Assembly: GCF_000002425.4 (NCBI RefSeq)
Contig: NC_037254.1
Location: 23,407,244 to 23,471,243, forward strand
DNA from: Physcomitrium patens
Taxonomy: Eukaryota; Streptophyta; Bryopsida; Funariales; Funariaceae
Length of the DNA: 64,000 bases
Direction: 5' to 3'
The translations under genes were made by a program, and so were the position numbers. The notes beneath the pieces are model-generated. The model had not been told where the DNA came from. It searched no databases and saw only the letters and a program-made list of their open reading frames with translations. Every line of letters starts with the position of its first letter. Within the stretch, counting starts at the first letter, position 1. This document shows, piece by piece, positions 28,700-45,061 of the stretch.

Positions 28700-29371
28700 C
28701 ATTGTCAATTCTGAAGGAATTGTATTAATTTTGATTGAGGAGGTGGCTAAGGATAATGCAAGTGCTAAGGCTCAAGCTTATGATAATATAGAAGACTTCA
28801 GGCCATCTCCATCCTTCTTGAGAATGTATGAAGAGAAAGCACTAAGGATAAATATTTGTGAAACAAGTAACATGTCCAAAACATTCCCTGGATACTCCGA
28901 AGTTCAAATCGATCCAGAGCTTGAGCATCTAAAGCTAGAAGGATTTGATTTTGATCAGATATTAACATTCGTATCATGCAAGTATGAGAATCTAGGCAAC
29001 AATCAAAGGAGATTCTCGACGAAGCTATAGCATGTACTGATAAACAGTATACCATCAAGACTGAGGATGAGAATTGTAGACAAAACAAATTGCTACTTTT
29101 GGTGATAGAGAAGGAAGAAAGGTTGAACAGCTGATATGGGTACTACAAGAAAGCAAACATAAGCAAGATAGAAGATATGAAAATGGAGAAAATTCAACTT
29201 GTTAGTGCTCTTGTTGCAGCATGTCAGCAAATCTCTAGTACTTTCTCAGATGTTGTACTTCAACAAGTGATGAATGGTATCAATGTCAGAGCTGATGAAG
29301 TAAAGGTTGCAACACCCGATTCTTGGTCATGCCAGCACCACTCTCACGTGGATGTGGAGGAGGAGGATTAA
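28700..29371 (+). pseudogene. Intron-less coding relic with frameshifts, helical protein
   Basis: Three consecutive frames carry protein-like sequence. The first runs to about 28990 (DPELEHLKLEGFDFDQIL). After a one-base shift it continues QQSKEILDEAIACTDKQYTI to a stop near 29133. A third frame runs 29177-29371 (ALVAACQQISSTFSDVVLQQ). The peptides are rich in Glu, Lys and Leu, like a coiled-coil protein. The lack of introns and the frame changes suggest a decayed retrocopy. I do not recognise the parent. Confidence 0.3.
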
Positions 29372-31480
29372 GAGCAAGGCTGCAAAGAGACACGCTACGG
29401 CGAAGACTATGGATTGTTTGTTTTGTTATGGTCGACCTCGAGTCTGTGGCAGCTGCTTCAGGTTGATCAGGCAATGGGGTCAACCGAGACCAGGGGCTCG
29501 CTATCGAGAGCTTTCCAGACAACAAGTAAATAATGCCAATGAAGATGTTGTGCTTGTTTTTCAGGTTCACATCTAATGTAGCACCGGAAGTACTTGGACT
29601 ACTGCCTCGTGAATTAGTTTCGGTGTTCCGCTGGTTTGGAACCGCCGAATATGCCCGACTGATTGTCCGTGATTTTTTCGAGAAAACTCTGAGAGCTCCG
29701 CAAGCGCCATCGAGGTGGGATTAGGAGCCGCCTTTTTATCTAAGAACCGAATCGATGATCGGCCTCGCGGTGCAATCACGCCTCTTACATCAGTGAGATT
29801 CTGTTTCATGAACACGTGTTAATTTGCTGAATGATATTGTGACATAACATTAAAATAAACTTAGTAAGATGAGCTTCGACATGGAGTTCACATGGTGTGG
29901 AACAGTTTTGCGAGTAATATAATTTTTCTAGAATTTTGTAGAAGAAACTGTAGATGCAAGACACCACACCTATCAAAACAATCGACTCTTCTCAAGTTCT
30001 GTCTTTCGTTCCGCACGATGCGGCAGAAGTCACCTGACGTTATGGAAACACATTTTTGAGGCTATTGATGATGTCCAAGATATCACTGCTTAGTACTTTC
30101 ACACACAACGAACAGGTGGGCGTTGTGTTTGCTGTACCATGAGGAGCCAAAAGCACCGAACAGAACCATCGTTATATTCTGCAAAAGCCGTGAGATGGAG
30201 TCAAAGTTTCGCAAAAGATCTTCAAATAGGGTAAAATATGCTCGTTTGCACCTGTGAAGTTGGTCAACCGAGGCTTTGCTCTGACGACCAGCTAAAAGTT
30301 ATTGAATTTGAGTCGGATTCGTCAGTCCTAGAACACAAACTCCACTAAAAATCTCGACCACAGCCACGTCGAGCATTTAATAACGAAATTTTCCATGCTA
30401 CTCTTATTGGTCCCGAATTACAACTGTACTGAATTTTTTGTGAGAAAATAGTGGATTCAGATTTTAAATAATTGAGAACCATGAGTCTTTCATTGACAAG
30501 CGCATGTGAGCACTGAATTGTGAAGAACCAGTGACCTTCGTGATTTTTCCTCCCGCCCGAACTCTTGATCAACTACAACCTGCACACAAAACAAATCCAT
30601 ACCTACAGGGTAGCAGCCGAAGGCATACTGTGAGTTGCATCGGTTTGAACTAGCTATGGAGCTTCATATACATGAGTTTCAGAATTCAAATACGATGTCA
30701 CATTTATAACCTCTGTGAAATGAGTGGATTGCTCGCATACTTAAAAAATTCCTGGATCCCAAGGGCCTGCAAAAAGCACCCCACACCCATGATGAGAGCT
30801 AATGCTAATGAAACAATCGATGTGCAAATCATTACAACCATTACCCAAAGTCGAGCAGCATTTAACCATGTAGCGTCACAAATTTCGACACATAGTTAAT
30901 GGGGTGATTTGAGCAATCCAGTTGAGTGAAGAAATCCTGGACCGCTTCTCACATTCGAACTGGGACTACAATTTCAAGTATGCCCCTGCAACATCTTTTC
31001 AATATTGCAGCTGTATCTCAGACCAGATAACAGTTCGCGAAAGTGAAGTCCACACAGAAACCTGGACAAAACCCAAATTGCATCACCCTCCTGGCTGCCG
31101 TAGAATTCACACTCACTCCACGCGTCCCGTCCTCCGGAAAAGCTCTTCCATTTAATTGACAGACGAAGCAACGTTCCCAATTTTCTGTCGGAAGAAGAGG
31201 GCAAATCAGGCCCATTCCTTCGGGTCAAATCCCTCTCGTCCCGAAACCTGAAATACCCACTTCGCAACCAAACCTCGTTCACCCCACATTCATTCAAACA
31301 GCCCAGGGTGAGGAAAAAGCTTCACGGCAGATGATAGAATATCGCATCGGAAAAAAACCATTCATCCGTTATGTTCTTTGTTCAGCCGTGAAACAGAATT
31401 TCCTCTTCCTCGAACGCTGCGAATGGAGTGCATGAGGTGGGAGTTAGTGTTGGATATTGAAAATTTCGCGGTTAGCAGGT
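29372..31480. other. Intergenic region before the helicase gene
   Basis: Moderate GC, only short unrelated open frames on both strands. The part after about 31300 probably holds the helicase promoter and transcription start. No specific element can be assigned. Confidence 0.4.
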
Positions 31481-31521
31481 ATTCGTCTCTTGAGTTTTCG
31501 GCGTCAATTCTGCAGCATTAG

Positions 31522-32115
31522 GTATCTTTCTGTTTATTCATTGAGTTACGTATTTTTCTATTTTTTTCCGATTGATGGTGGAATGGTTGAGAAAAGCGGT
31601 TTTTAAGTATTTGGTTGTTCGACGTTGCGGAGCGGGTGGAACAGATTTGGCTGCATCATCTGTTTCTTGTAAGTTTCGTCATTGATTGGTTGATTGGTGT
31701 ATTTTGGTGATGCATGTTGGGTGGCTTCCAGTTTAGGGTACAGAAATTACACGAGAATTAAGAAAGGAAGGATCGTTGAAGCTGTGACATAAATTAGGGT
31801 AAATGAGAGTTTGAGAAGAATGGTAAAGCGAGGTTGTTAGCTCTAGTTTTAGTTCCGCTGTGGTGCAATTGATTTCGAGAGGGGTGCGTGTTTGTGTTTT
31901 AAACGTAAATTTTTTCAAATTGAGAAGGTATTGCACGTTGTCAATTTTGTCCATTTTAAGCATCGCCAGGTTTCTTGACCTTTCGCGCGGTAGGCAGTGT
32001 TCGACGTCTCCTAAGGGTTTATTCTGGCTGAAGGCATCTGGTAGTCTATGGAATGGTTTATTTTCTTTTGTGTCCAGAGAGCATCTAGTTTGAATTAATG
32101 GTTTCATCTTAGCAG
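31522..32115 (+). other. Possible 5' UTR intron of the helicase gene
   Basis: A donor (TTAG|GTATCT) at 31522 and an acceptor (TTAGCAG|TGG) at 32115 bracket T-rich sequence just before the start codon. This is suggested by splice motifs only. Confidence 0.35.
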
Positions 32116-32146
32116 TGGAGGATTGTGATCTGTTGGCGCTCTTGTT

Positions 32147-35100
32147 ATGGCGCCCTCTACAACTCGACATGAAAGTCGAGACCGGTCACCAGCTGTTTCA
32201 GACCGACACCATCATCGCGAGGCTGGCCGCTCCTCGCACAGAAACACGAAGGATAGAGAGCACAGCAAGTCGCCGAGTCGGAGCAGTGTAGACCGAGGAG
32301 ATCGTCACCATAGTTCCCGTCAGAGCCGTAGCAGCAGTCGAGATCGTCGAGGAGGGAGGGGCGAGCAGAGTCGTTCTCCAATTCGGTCTCCGGCTCGTCG
32401 AAGCTCAAGGAGCACGAGTCGTGATAGGAAGGATTCGGTCAGGAGCCGAAGCAGGAGCCGAGACAGGCACAGGAGAGATGTGCACAGGAGCCGAAGTCGC
32501 AGTAGGGATCGACGGAATGAAAGAGATCGCAAGAGGAGAGGAGATGATTGGAAAGAAACTGAAGACAGTCATGGTCGTGAGAAGAAGAAGGCCAGCGACC
32601 GGGAGAACAGGAAAGAAAGTGAGAAGGAGAAGTTAGCTGACAAACATAAGGAGAAGGTTTCGGTTGTTGGAACTGAAGATGTTGAAGATGGTGAGATTTT
32701 GGAAGCCCTTTGTGCTGAGGAAAAGCCAAAACCGAACGGCAGTGGGCCAAGTCCAATTGTGCCAGATAGCAGCAAAAAAGCAGAGGTTAGTTTTTAAGGA
32801 CTTCCTTATGTTGTAACTCCCAAGTATACATTTGTTTAGTGGGATCGTATGAGCGTTAGCTTATCCTGAAACAGTTTGCTGCTCCCTTCGAGAACGTAGA
32901 TATTCTGTATATTTGACGCTGAAACTTTGCATGTCAATGAATTGCAGCCTCTGTCTTTGGAGGAGATTTTGAGGAAGCGCAAGGACGAAGCAATGCAGCA
33001 AGCAAAGGTGCACCCTCCACGTTTACTTTGTTGAACCGTGCTGAGGTTTTGTGGTATTCATGAAGTCTAACGTTTTTACTCTGTTTCCTGAAATTGTTGG
33101 GCAACCTTGAGTTACATGTGAGCGTTTTTGAACTTCTATTTAGTAATGATGAAAATGTTGTTTGACTGGCAGAACATTAGCTGACGAGCGATCTTGTTTA
33201 AAGGTCTCGGTTTATTGTGCAGTATGTATGTCCATGTTGTTTCTAGTATGCTCCGAACTTGATTAAAATAAAGGCCAGTGTTTGGGGCATGGTGAAGGAA
33301 ACTAAGGTCTGAGCTGAAGCACATGAGCTTGTTCTGTCCGTGTTGGGTTTAATATTTGCTTCTAAGGAGATCTTTTAACTGTTCATTCTAGACTTGACAA
33401 ACATGACATTCGTAAGGAGAGGGTCTACTGCAATGCAGAATGCTCATATTCAGTTGAGATTCGAGTTTTCCATATTATTGGTCATTTTGGTACAGGGGTA
33501 AAATACGTACTTGAGAATGTGTTACTCCTGGACTTAATAACTCGGGTAGAAGTATGGACGTTGACATTTTCGTGTATAACAAGATAGCGAAACTGGCTTC
33601 CTGTTTACATACAGGTTGGTGCTTTGTGATGGGAACGAATGCTCGATTGCTAGAGTTTTGCAGGTGTGTTTAGATGCGGATTTATCATTGTTGTATGATT
33701 ACTACAGAAATATTTGTCTTCAAAGTCTGGGGTATGTAAACCTCTCTAGAGCCTCTATTAGACTTTGACTGTGTTCGGCTATTTCCTTTTACCTTTTTAA
33801 CGAGAAGTTACCTATTATTTTTGTTCTCAGCCGGTGTTTTTAACCAAGGCTCAGAGAGCAGAGCTTGCATTGCAACGTCGGCGAGAAGAAGCAGCTGAGC
33901 AGCTGAAAAGGTAATTTTGTGCGGACCTGATCTAATACACCATCTACTTCAATCTTATAGTTCACTCTTTTCAGCACTTCTGGCACTTGGACAAGGTTCA
34001 CTCAGTTTTCTGCTTGTTCAAAGATCGCACTGGTTACTCTTTTAATGTGCATGCAGAAATGAAGAGTCTCGCAGACTTTTGATGGGTGTCGAAAACAAAG
34101 GCAAGGAGCAGGAAGGTTAGTCCGCTGTCTCGCCGTAGGTGTTCTTTTGTATTCAGGTTATTTTATCATGCGTTTGCAGCTACTTTTTGAAAGAAACTTG
34201 TCCGCTAGTTGTGGAAATTTTGATTCATGATTGACTCTGAAAATTTGAGTGCAGATAAAGACCGATCCCGTGAGAAATTCCGTGATAGAGATCGTGATCA
34301 TGACCGGGAGGCTCGCGAGGCTCGGGAAAAAGAACGGGACCGTGAACGTCGAGAGCGAGAAAGAGAGCGTGAAGAAGAGGCAAGATCACGTGAGAGGGAG
34401 CGTTTAGAGAAGCAGGCACAACGAGAACATGAAAAAGAATTGGAGTCAATTAAGGAGCAAGTAAGTAACCTACCAATTTTCTCTTCAGATAACTAGAAAA
34501 TTGAATGTTACGCTGTCCGCTCTTATTTGAAACAACATGGATTGTACTAGTAAATTAATCATTGAATGTGAAGTTGCTCGAAGTTCACTTTTTGAAATAA
34601 TAATTGCTCGTGATTTATGTGCCTTGTGCTATTGTTCGAAATATCTTAATTCTCCTTTGGAGTGCTCTTACTTTCAGAGTATTGGTTCATTAGAAGTTTC
34701 ACTTGTCATAGTTGAAGTCGTCTTGCAGGAAGTAGAAATTAATCATGTGTACTATCTTGAGGTGCAATTTTATGGGTGCAGTACTTGGGTGCTAAGAAGT
34801 TGAAGAAGCGAGTTGTCAAACCAAGTGAGAAGTTCCGCTTTTCATTTGATTGGGAGAATACTGAAGACACATCTAGGGACATGAATCCAATGTAATGGTT
34901 TTTCTTTCACTTTTCCTTTTTTTCCAGTTTTTAGTAATAATAAAATTATTATTCCTATTGCTATTGCTATTGTTATTGTTGCTATAACAGTATTGAAATG
35001 TTGCTGAAATCTTGATAATGTCCTGTCGAGGTCATTCGCGCTTGTCCTTTCTTGTCTTTTAGCGGGTGACTGTTTTTGTGCTGGGCCGTGGTTAACAACT

Positions 35101-38100
35101 ATTGCCAAATGCGAAAGCCAGGACTAAAAATTTAGGTGTACATTTATGTAGATACCAAAACCCGCATGAAGCTCAGCTTTTGTTTGGGCGAGGGTTTCGA
35201 GCAGGCATGGATCGGCGTGAACAAAAGAAGGTGCTGTTTATGTTCTACTTTATTTGAAAATGCCGATGTGTTTTGATGCATTTACGTCCTTCGACAATTC
35301 AGGTTAAGCTTTTGACTAATACTTTCTTTTTAAATGATTGTGCTTTCCAGCTAGCAGCCAAGAATGAAAACGATTTAAGAAAGGAGATTCGGGTATGGAT
35401 GATGACCTCATTTCGTTTTAGAAAATAAATCTTGCGTTTAGTATTGGTTCTCGAGTAATCCTTAATGGGCTTTGCATCTTCCCTGTAACTCCTGTATATC
35501 TGACGAGGTTTGCAGTATTGTAATCCATAAAGAATGTCATCCAAGTGTTGTAAGTGTCACATGTAACATGGTAGCACTTGGTTTGGTGAAATTTACTTCT
35601 ACTTATTCATATGACCTGATTTATGCTAGGAATTTTATCTGAACATGAAGTGCTGCCTTCTGTACTAACTTGTTGAATTTATTTGTGGTATGCTGACCAG
35701 CTCAAAGTCGGACTCGAGGAGAGGCCCGAAGAGATTGCGGCACAGAAGCAAAAAGAGGAAGCAGCAAATATGTACGACACATTTGACATGCGTGTTGATC
35801 GCCACTGGTCTGAAAAGAAGGTCTGCTAATTTTTTTGTCGATCACTTATTTCTTTTGTGTGTTTTCTTTTTTATTCTATAGGGTTTGCTATATTCGGATG
35901 GGTTGTGTTCTACTTAAATTCTTCAGTTTTTTTCTATAAATGGAGCTGAAAGCTGCTATGTTACAGGGGTCCCAATCTCTATATTGCATGGGTCTGACTT
36001 TGTACGTTGGCATGGATGTAGCTGGAGGAGATGACAGAGAGAGATTGGCGTATTTTCCGTGAGGACTTCAATATTTCGTACAAGGTAAGCAAATGTTTTC
36101 AAGCTCTTTCAGGTATGATGATACGTGCTCGGAACGTATGCATATACACAGGCAGCAGTTAAAAGAATAGATTGGAAGTTTTTTTCAGAGTCATAAAACT
36201 TGATCAACTTGTTGATGTGTAGGGCTCACGCATTCCACGGCCAATGCGAAACTGGGCGGAGGGCGCTTTGAGTCCAGAGCTACTGAAAGCTGTTCAGAAG
36301 GTTGGATATACAAAGCCGTCTCCTATTCAGATGGCTGCCATTCCAATAGGTCTTCAGCAGCGGGACGTCATCGGCATTGCGGAGACTGGTATTTTTATGC
36401 CTCTGATGCTTTTAATGCTTCTGTTTTCGATAATGCCATGTCTAACCAATCCTTTCGGAAGTGCGTTTTGTCTGCCAGTGAAGTGAACAGTACGATGTGG
36501 TGTGAATGTGTTAGATCTTCAAAACCTGCGCTTGGTAATTGTAGTAATTTCGATCTCTTTAAAATATCATGTTGCCTGATCGCTACCTGTGTATACCCTT
36601 GTTTAGATGACTCTATGCAGTACATTTGGGTGAATGAAATTTGACATACATAAAATTTTCAACCATGCTTCAGGTTCTGGAAAGACAGCAGCGTTTGTAT
36701 TGCCCATGCTCACCTATATTTCCAAACTTCCTCCAATGACGGAGGAGATTGAGGCAGAAGGTCCATATTATTACATCATTAACCTTTGTTGTTCTTGTCT
36801 CGATTGATGGATTTCTGAGTATATTTTTATCTCACAGTAATTTATTTCATGGTTGCTTAAGCAAGAGGAGATGGGTAGTACGAGTATTCTACCAGATAAT
36901 TATCCAGAAACTAGGTTGACAATTCTGTTCTTGAATCGTTAGATTGTGTGATTGTTGTTTTGTTTCAGGCCCTTACGCTGTTGTCATGGCGCCAACTAGG
37001 GAGCTTGCTCAGCAGATCGAAGACGAGACTGTCAAATTTGCGCATTTTCTTGTATGTCTACGAACCACTCTAATGTATGACAGATGCTGTGCTTTTGGCC
37101 TGAACCATCTGGATGCTTCTATCTACTATTGCGAACATAGTTGCACATGACAACTTTATCTTCTATGATTCTCATTTAGATTGCATTCAGTTACTATCAG
37201 TATCAGAGGTTAAGTTTTGTGCATATTGAGCAGATAGTGTTCCTAAAACTTGGCTTTGGTATATCCTAGCGAAGATTTGATTGCGTTGTTTGCAATTGAC
37301 TTATTTCACCTTTTGTATTTCTACAAACGCATGTATTTCTAGTCAGACGACCCATGATTTTGGTTCTCAATGCAGGATATTCGCGTTGTGTCCATTGTGG
37401 GAGGTCAATCCATTGAAGAACAAGGTTTTAAGTTGAGACAGGTAAGGAATTGATGCAACGTAGTTTGATCTGGAAGACTGTTATTTAAATCCTATGACAC
37501 AATTCTGTGAAACGAAGAAGCATTTTAAGTTATTTTGAAGGCATATGTCTAAGGTTTTGTAGGTACTGGAATATACTGTGCCGAAAATGAGGCACATCTT
37601 ACTATTTTTTGCATGGTTGTAGTCACTGGTCATCATTTCAAGTCATAAGCTTTTTGGTACATATTTCCTTTCTGACCTTCTCAGTCTGGAACATACATGT
37701 GATCTGCATTTTATGTCTTGTCTGTAAATATGTTCAACGTTTATTCGCTCACGTGTAAATGAATTTGCTTCTGGCAGGGCTGTGAAGTTGTGATAGCAAC
37801 ACCAGGTCGACTTCTTGACTGCTTGGAAAGAAGGTATGTAGCTAGTTCAGTGGTTGTTTAATTTTGTGTGTTCATGACTTGTATTTTTATTCAAAGGCCA
37901 TTAGGTGCATCATCTGCTCTTCTTCAGTCTCTCGTGAGTTCTATATAATAGTTAAGTTGTAACAATTACACTTCGTACACTTTGTTGCAGATATGCAGTC
38001 CTTAATCAGTGCAATTACGTAGTGTTAGACGAGGCGGATCGAATGATCGACATGGGTTTTGAGCCACAGGTAGAGTTAAAGAAAGTCGCTCAATCACAAA

Positions 38101-40580
38101 TTCTATTTCCATTTCATATGGCTTCAATTGTTTGATTCCTTTATTTGTTTGGTCGCTTTTTTTCTTTTCCCTATCCGTAATTTGTTTCTTAGCGAGGCTG
38201 ATATTTTCGCAGGTGATGGGAGTTTTAGATGCTATGCCCTCAAGTAATTTGAAACCAGAGAATGAAGATGCAGTAAGAATTATACTTTGTCTCTGGTTTG
38301 TTTTTAGATTTTCTGTACATTCTCATTCTCAAGTATTACTATTCTTATGGTTTTCTCTTGTACTAGGCGTCTTATTAGACACAAAAGTAACTGCTGTCGT
38401 TGAGTGGTGATCTGAACAGGTAGAACTAACACAATATTTTTTGGGACTCAGGAGCTTGATACACATAAAATTTATAGAACGACATATATGTTTAGTGCGA
38501 CCATGCCACCTGCAGTGGAGCGTCTGGCCCGGAAGTATCTACGAAATCCTGTGGTGGTATGTTTCTCAATTTTTTCCCTCAATCCCCCTTTTTTCTTCAT
38601 TCTATTGAAACTAGTGCTACGATCTTATTAATTCGATTTATTGCAACTTGTCTTAACGTCCGACTGCTAGGAAATTGTTCCTGAGAACAATTTGCATTCA
38701 TGATGTCGCCTTCATGTTTTTGAGGTGTTACATACTGGATCATTTTGCAGGTAACAATTGGAACGGCAGGCAAGGCTACTGATCTTATCACCCAGCATGT
38801 GATAATGGTTAAAGAGACTGAAAAACTGGATAGGTGAGCTTGAAGTCAGAACATTACTGTGTAGGAAATGCCAAAGCCTGATCTGACATGAGATATTATG
38901 TGTCCCTGCATCTTTACAACCTGCTATACCTTTTGGGTCTTTCCGTTGTATTGTGTCATGTTTTGGTTTTTACTTCATATCTACCTGTTTGTTCAATCTC
39001 TTCCTCAGAAGTGTTCTTTAACCATGAAAGAAGTCGACCTTCTTAACGGTTATCACGTTTATCTTTCAACGAACTCCCTTGGTTCGTTGGTCATTAAGTC
39101 GATAACCAAGTACTGCGTAGGACAATCTATTGAGTATGATAGAATCCTGTGATTTGGCAGATTGTGCCGCGTTTTGAATGATATGGGTGATAAAACGGCC
39201 ATAATTTTTGTCAACACCAAGAAAAGCGCAGACACATTGTCTAGACAACTTGACAAAAATGGTTATCGAGTCACCACTCTTCATGGAGGCAAGACCCAGG
39301 AGCAGCGTGAGGTAAGGTTTTAGTTTAGCCCGTTCCTGTTCCATTATCTTGAGGAACATGTAAGAAGAGTTTCTAATTTTCTCTAAGATAAAATATTTAA
39401 TACATGCTGGAATTTGTTACTAATATTTGTTAAATGTGGTTTTCATTCAGGTGAGCTTAGATGGGTTCAGAAACAAGAGGTTCAATTGCCTGGTGGCCAC
39501 AGATGTAGCTGGTCGTGGTATTGATATTCCGGTACTTAACCAATCGCCTTTCAACTCGTTACCATTTTTTCTTTGAGAAAGCATGTTCAGCAAAACCTTG
39601 CTCTAATCTGTGGTGGTATTTTCAGCTTTTAGTTTTTGCTGCAAATTATGTTCTTCCGTACCTCGATGGCAACGTATGATCTCAACTCTTGCGTCTCCAT
39701 CGGGATATAGAATCTGCTCTTGCTGAGTTTTCTTATACTGGTCCTATCATGGTTTCGCAGGACGTCGCGCATGTTATCAACTATGATATGCCTGGAAATA
39801 TTGAGATGTATACTCATCGTATTGGTACGTTTCCTTGTGTAATCCACTAGTGATAGTTTAGGGGGATCCAGATAGATATTCTAATCAATTGAGGGATTGA
39901 GCATATTCAGCTTGTATGTTTAGCATTCATATGTATGCTTTTGAAGAACATGGGCCTGAGCAGTGAGAGTGCATTACATTACTACATGAAGGTGTGAAAT
40001 CAGGAAACGTACAGCTTCGTTTAATGTAGTCGTCCGATTCCCAGTGGAAGTTCGGGATGCATATCCAGCCATGAGTCTGTTAAGGAGATCTTGCTCAATG
40101 TGACTGACGTCGTGAATTACTTCTGTAGGACGTACTGGTCGCGCTGGCAAGACGGGTATTGCCACAACATTCTTAACTCTTCATGATACCGACGTCTTCT
40201 ATGATCTGAAACAGGTGTTCACTCACTCCTTATCCTTCAGCTGAGCAAATCATTAGTACATGCCATCCTTGAATCTCATTTATCATTTCGACCTTCACGA
40301 GTATCCATTAGGACTTCTAGCGCGTTAATGTTGGAGGTTCTGATGCATCTTTACCCAGCTTTGGAATTGTCGATTTCAATCTTCAAATGCTAATGGAGTT
40401 TACTAAAATCTCCAGCATAGTTTTACTTTAGAGCATTTGAGTATTTGGATGGGATATCGTTTTTTGTTAACGCCACTGGTGTATGTTTTGGTTTTTCAGA
40501 TGTTGGTACAAAGCAACAGTCCTGTTCCACCTGAGCTTGCTAGGCATGAAGCATCTAAATTTAAGCCAGGTCCGCCTTAG
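32147..40580 (+). CDS. PRP28: DEAD-box spliceosomal RNA helicase, PRP28/DDX23 type, 24 exons, 901 aa
   Basis: Exons: 32147-32785, 32948-33007, 33831-33910, 34057-34115, 34255-34460, 34782-34891, 35152-35230, 35351-35392, 35701-35820, 36022-36084, 36223-36388, 36674-36760, 36969-37051, 37376-37441, 37778-37833, 37991-38069, 38213-38272, 38452-38556, 38751-38833, 39161-39311, 39451-39531, 39761-39824, 40129-40214, 40500-40580 (2706 nt). The first 213 residues are an RS domain. A charged Arg/Glu helix and [20 protein letters not shown] follow, a hallmark of this family. Core motifs are the Q motif (GYTKPSPIQ), AETGSGKT, APTRELA, TPGRL, DEAD (about 652-655), SAT (about 700-702) and [16 protein letters not shown]28 proteins displace U1 from the 5' splice site so that U6 can pair. 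All core residues are intact. Plant members are known as RH21. Confidence 0.93.
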
Positions 40581-41765
40581 GTGCTTCTGACCCTTATGCA
40601 GTGTTCACTGCGGATAACGATTCTGCATATCATAGTCGTAGTTGAATCATGTACCTGATTCCTGTAGAGAAATAGCTATTTGTCACATGTGTTCCTCATC
40701 TTATTGTCCCGTCCATAGCTTCATCTATGATTTACTCTAACAAGTTCTTTGCAACTCATTGCAGGATCTATTCCAGATCGCCCTCCACGGAGAAACGACA
40801 CTGTATTTGCAAATCACTGACGCAGGAGAGAAATGAGAACTGGGTTGGATTCCGCGTTTTGGATAGTTGTAGTCTTGTAAGATTAACGTACTTCGGCATT
40901 ATTTCAAAAGTTGCATGTTGGAGGTGTTAACATGTCGCATAAGTAACGTATATACCTTGCAGGGACTTTTGTGTTCAGGCCTTGATAAATCTATTATACT
41001 TCCGGGATATTGGGGTACTTGACAAAGACCATGGGTTTGACTTTGAACTCGATTAATTTGGGCAATGGAGTGGTATGTGATATCAGCAGTGATCAGCTAT
41101 TCTTTTTGGCGTTACGTAAAATAAACAACAATTGGAGCAAAATGTGTCTCAGTACAAACGTCCAAGTGCGTATTACGACATTCTATTGAGAAATTTTTCA
41201 ACTAGAAAATTGGTTATAAACAGCTTGGTTGCAAAATGCAATAGTATTGTCGGAATGAGCAGATGTTCTTGTTTTTATATATCACATACTTCATCACATA
41301 GTGAAAAACTAGTAATGTGTACAGATACAAAATCACATTTTAAAATCTCTACGCTCCATGGTCGATGAACAAATGTATGAGCTGGTTACAATTAGAGTTT
41401 TCCGATATTGGTACAGTTTGAAAAAGCCATCTAAAATAAATGACTGATATCATCCCAGGAAAGGTCGTACTGGTGCAACGGAAAAAAGTAAATTAAGTCA
41501 TTTTACTCGCATTTCCGTCCCAATTAAAGTAAGCTGACAATGAAAGACTGGCACAATACCGTTAAATCAAGAACTGATCGAGAACATGACAGAGCATTAC
41601 AACTCCTAGCGATAAGATGAACTTCACTCCTCACCAATACTCCGCCCGTTCAATTCAACAATCGAGCTGTACCCAGATGGGACTTTTGACTACGTGAACA
41701 TTGTCCTCTCAAAATTAGCATTGAATTGCTTCAAACTCGTGGTCACTAAGAGTTCTATCCTTCCT
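40581..41765. other. Convergent 3' region between helicase and enolase
   Basis: Should contain both 3' UTRs. No gene or strong repeat is visible. Several short frames exist on both strands without coding features. Confidence 0.5.

Positions 41766-45061
<3,296 letters not shown>

Noticed and set aside
32157-32775. Minus- and other-frame ORFs over the RS domain of the helicase
   Set aside because: Arg-Ser repeats produce open frames in other frames by composition (Leu/Arg-rich shadows).
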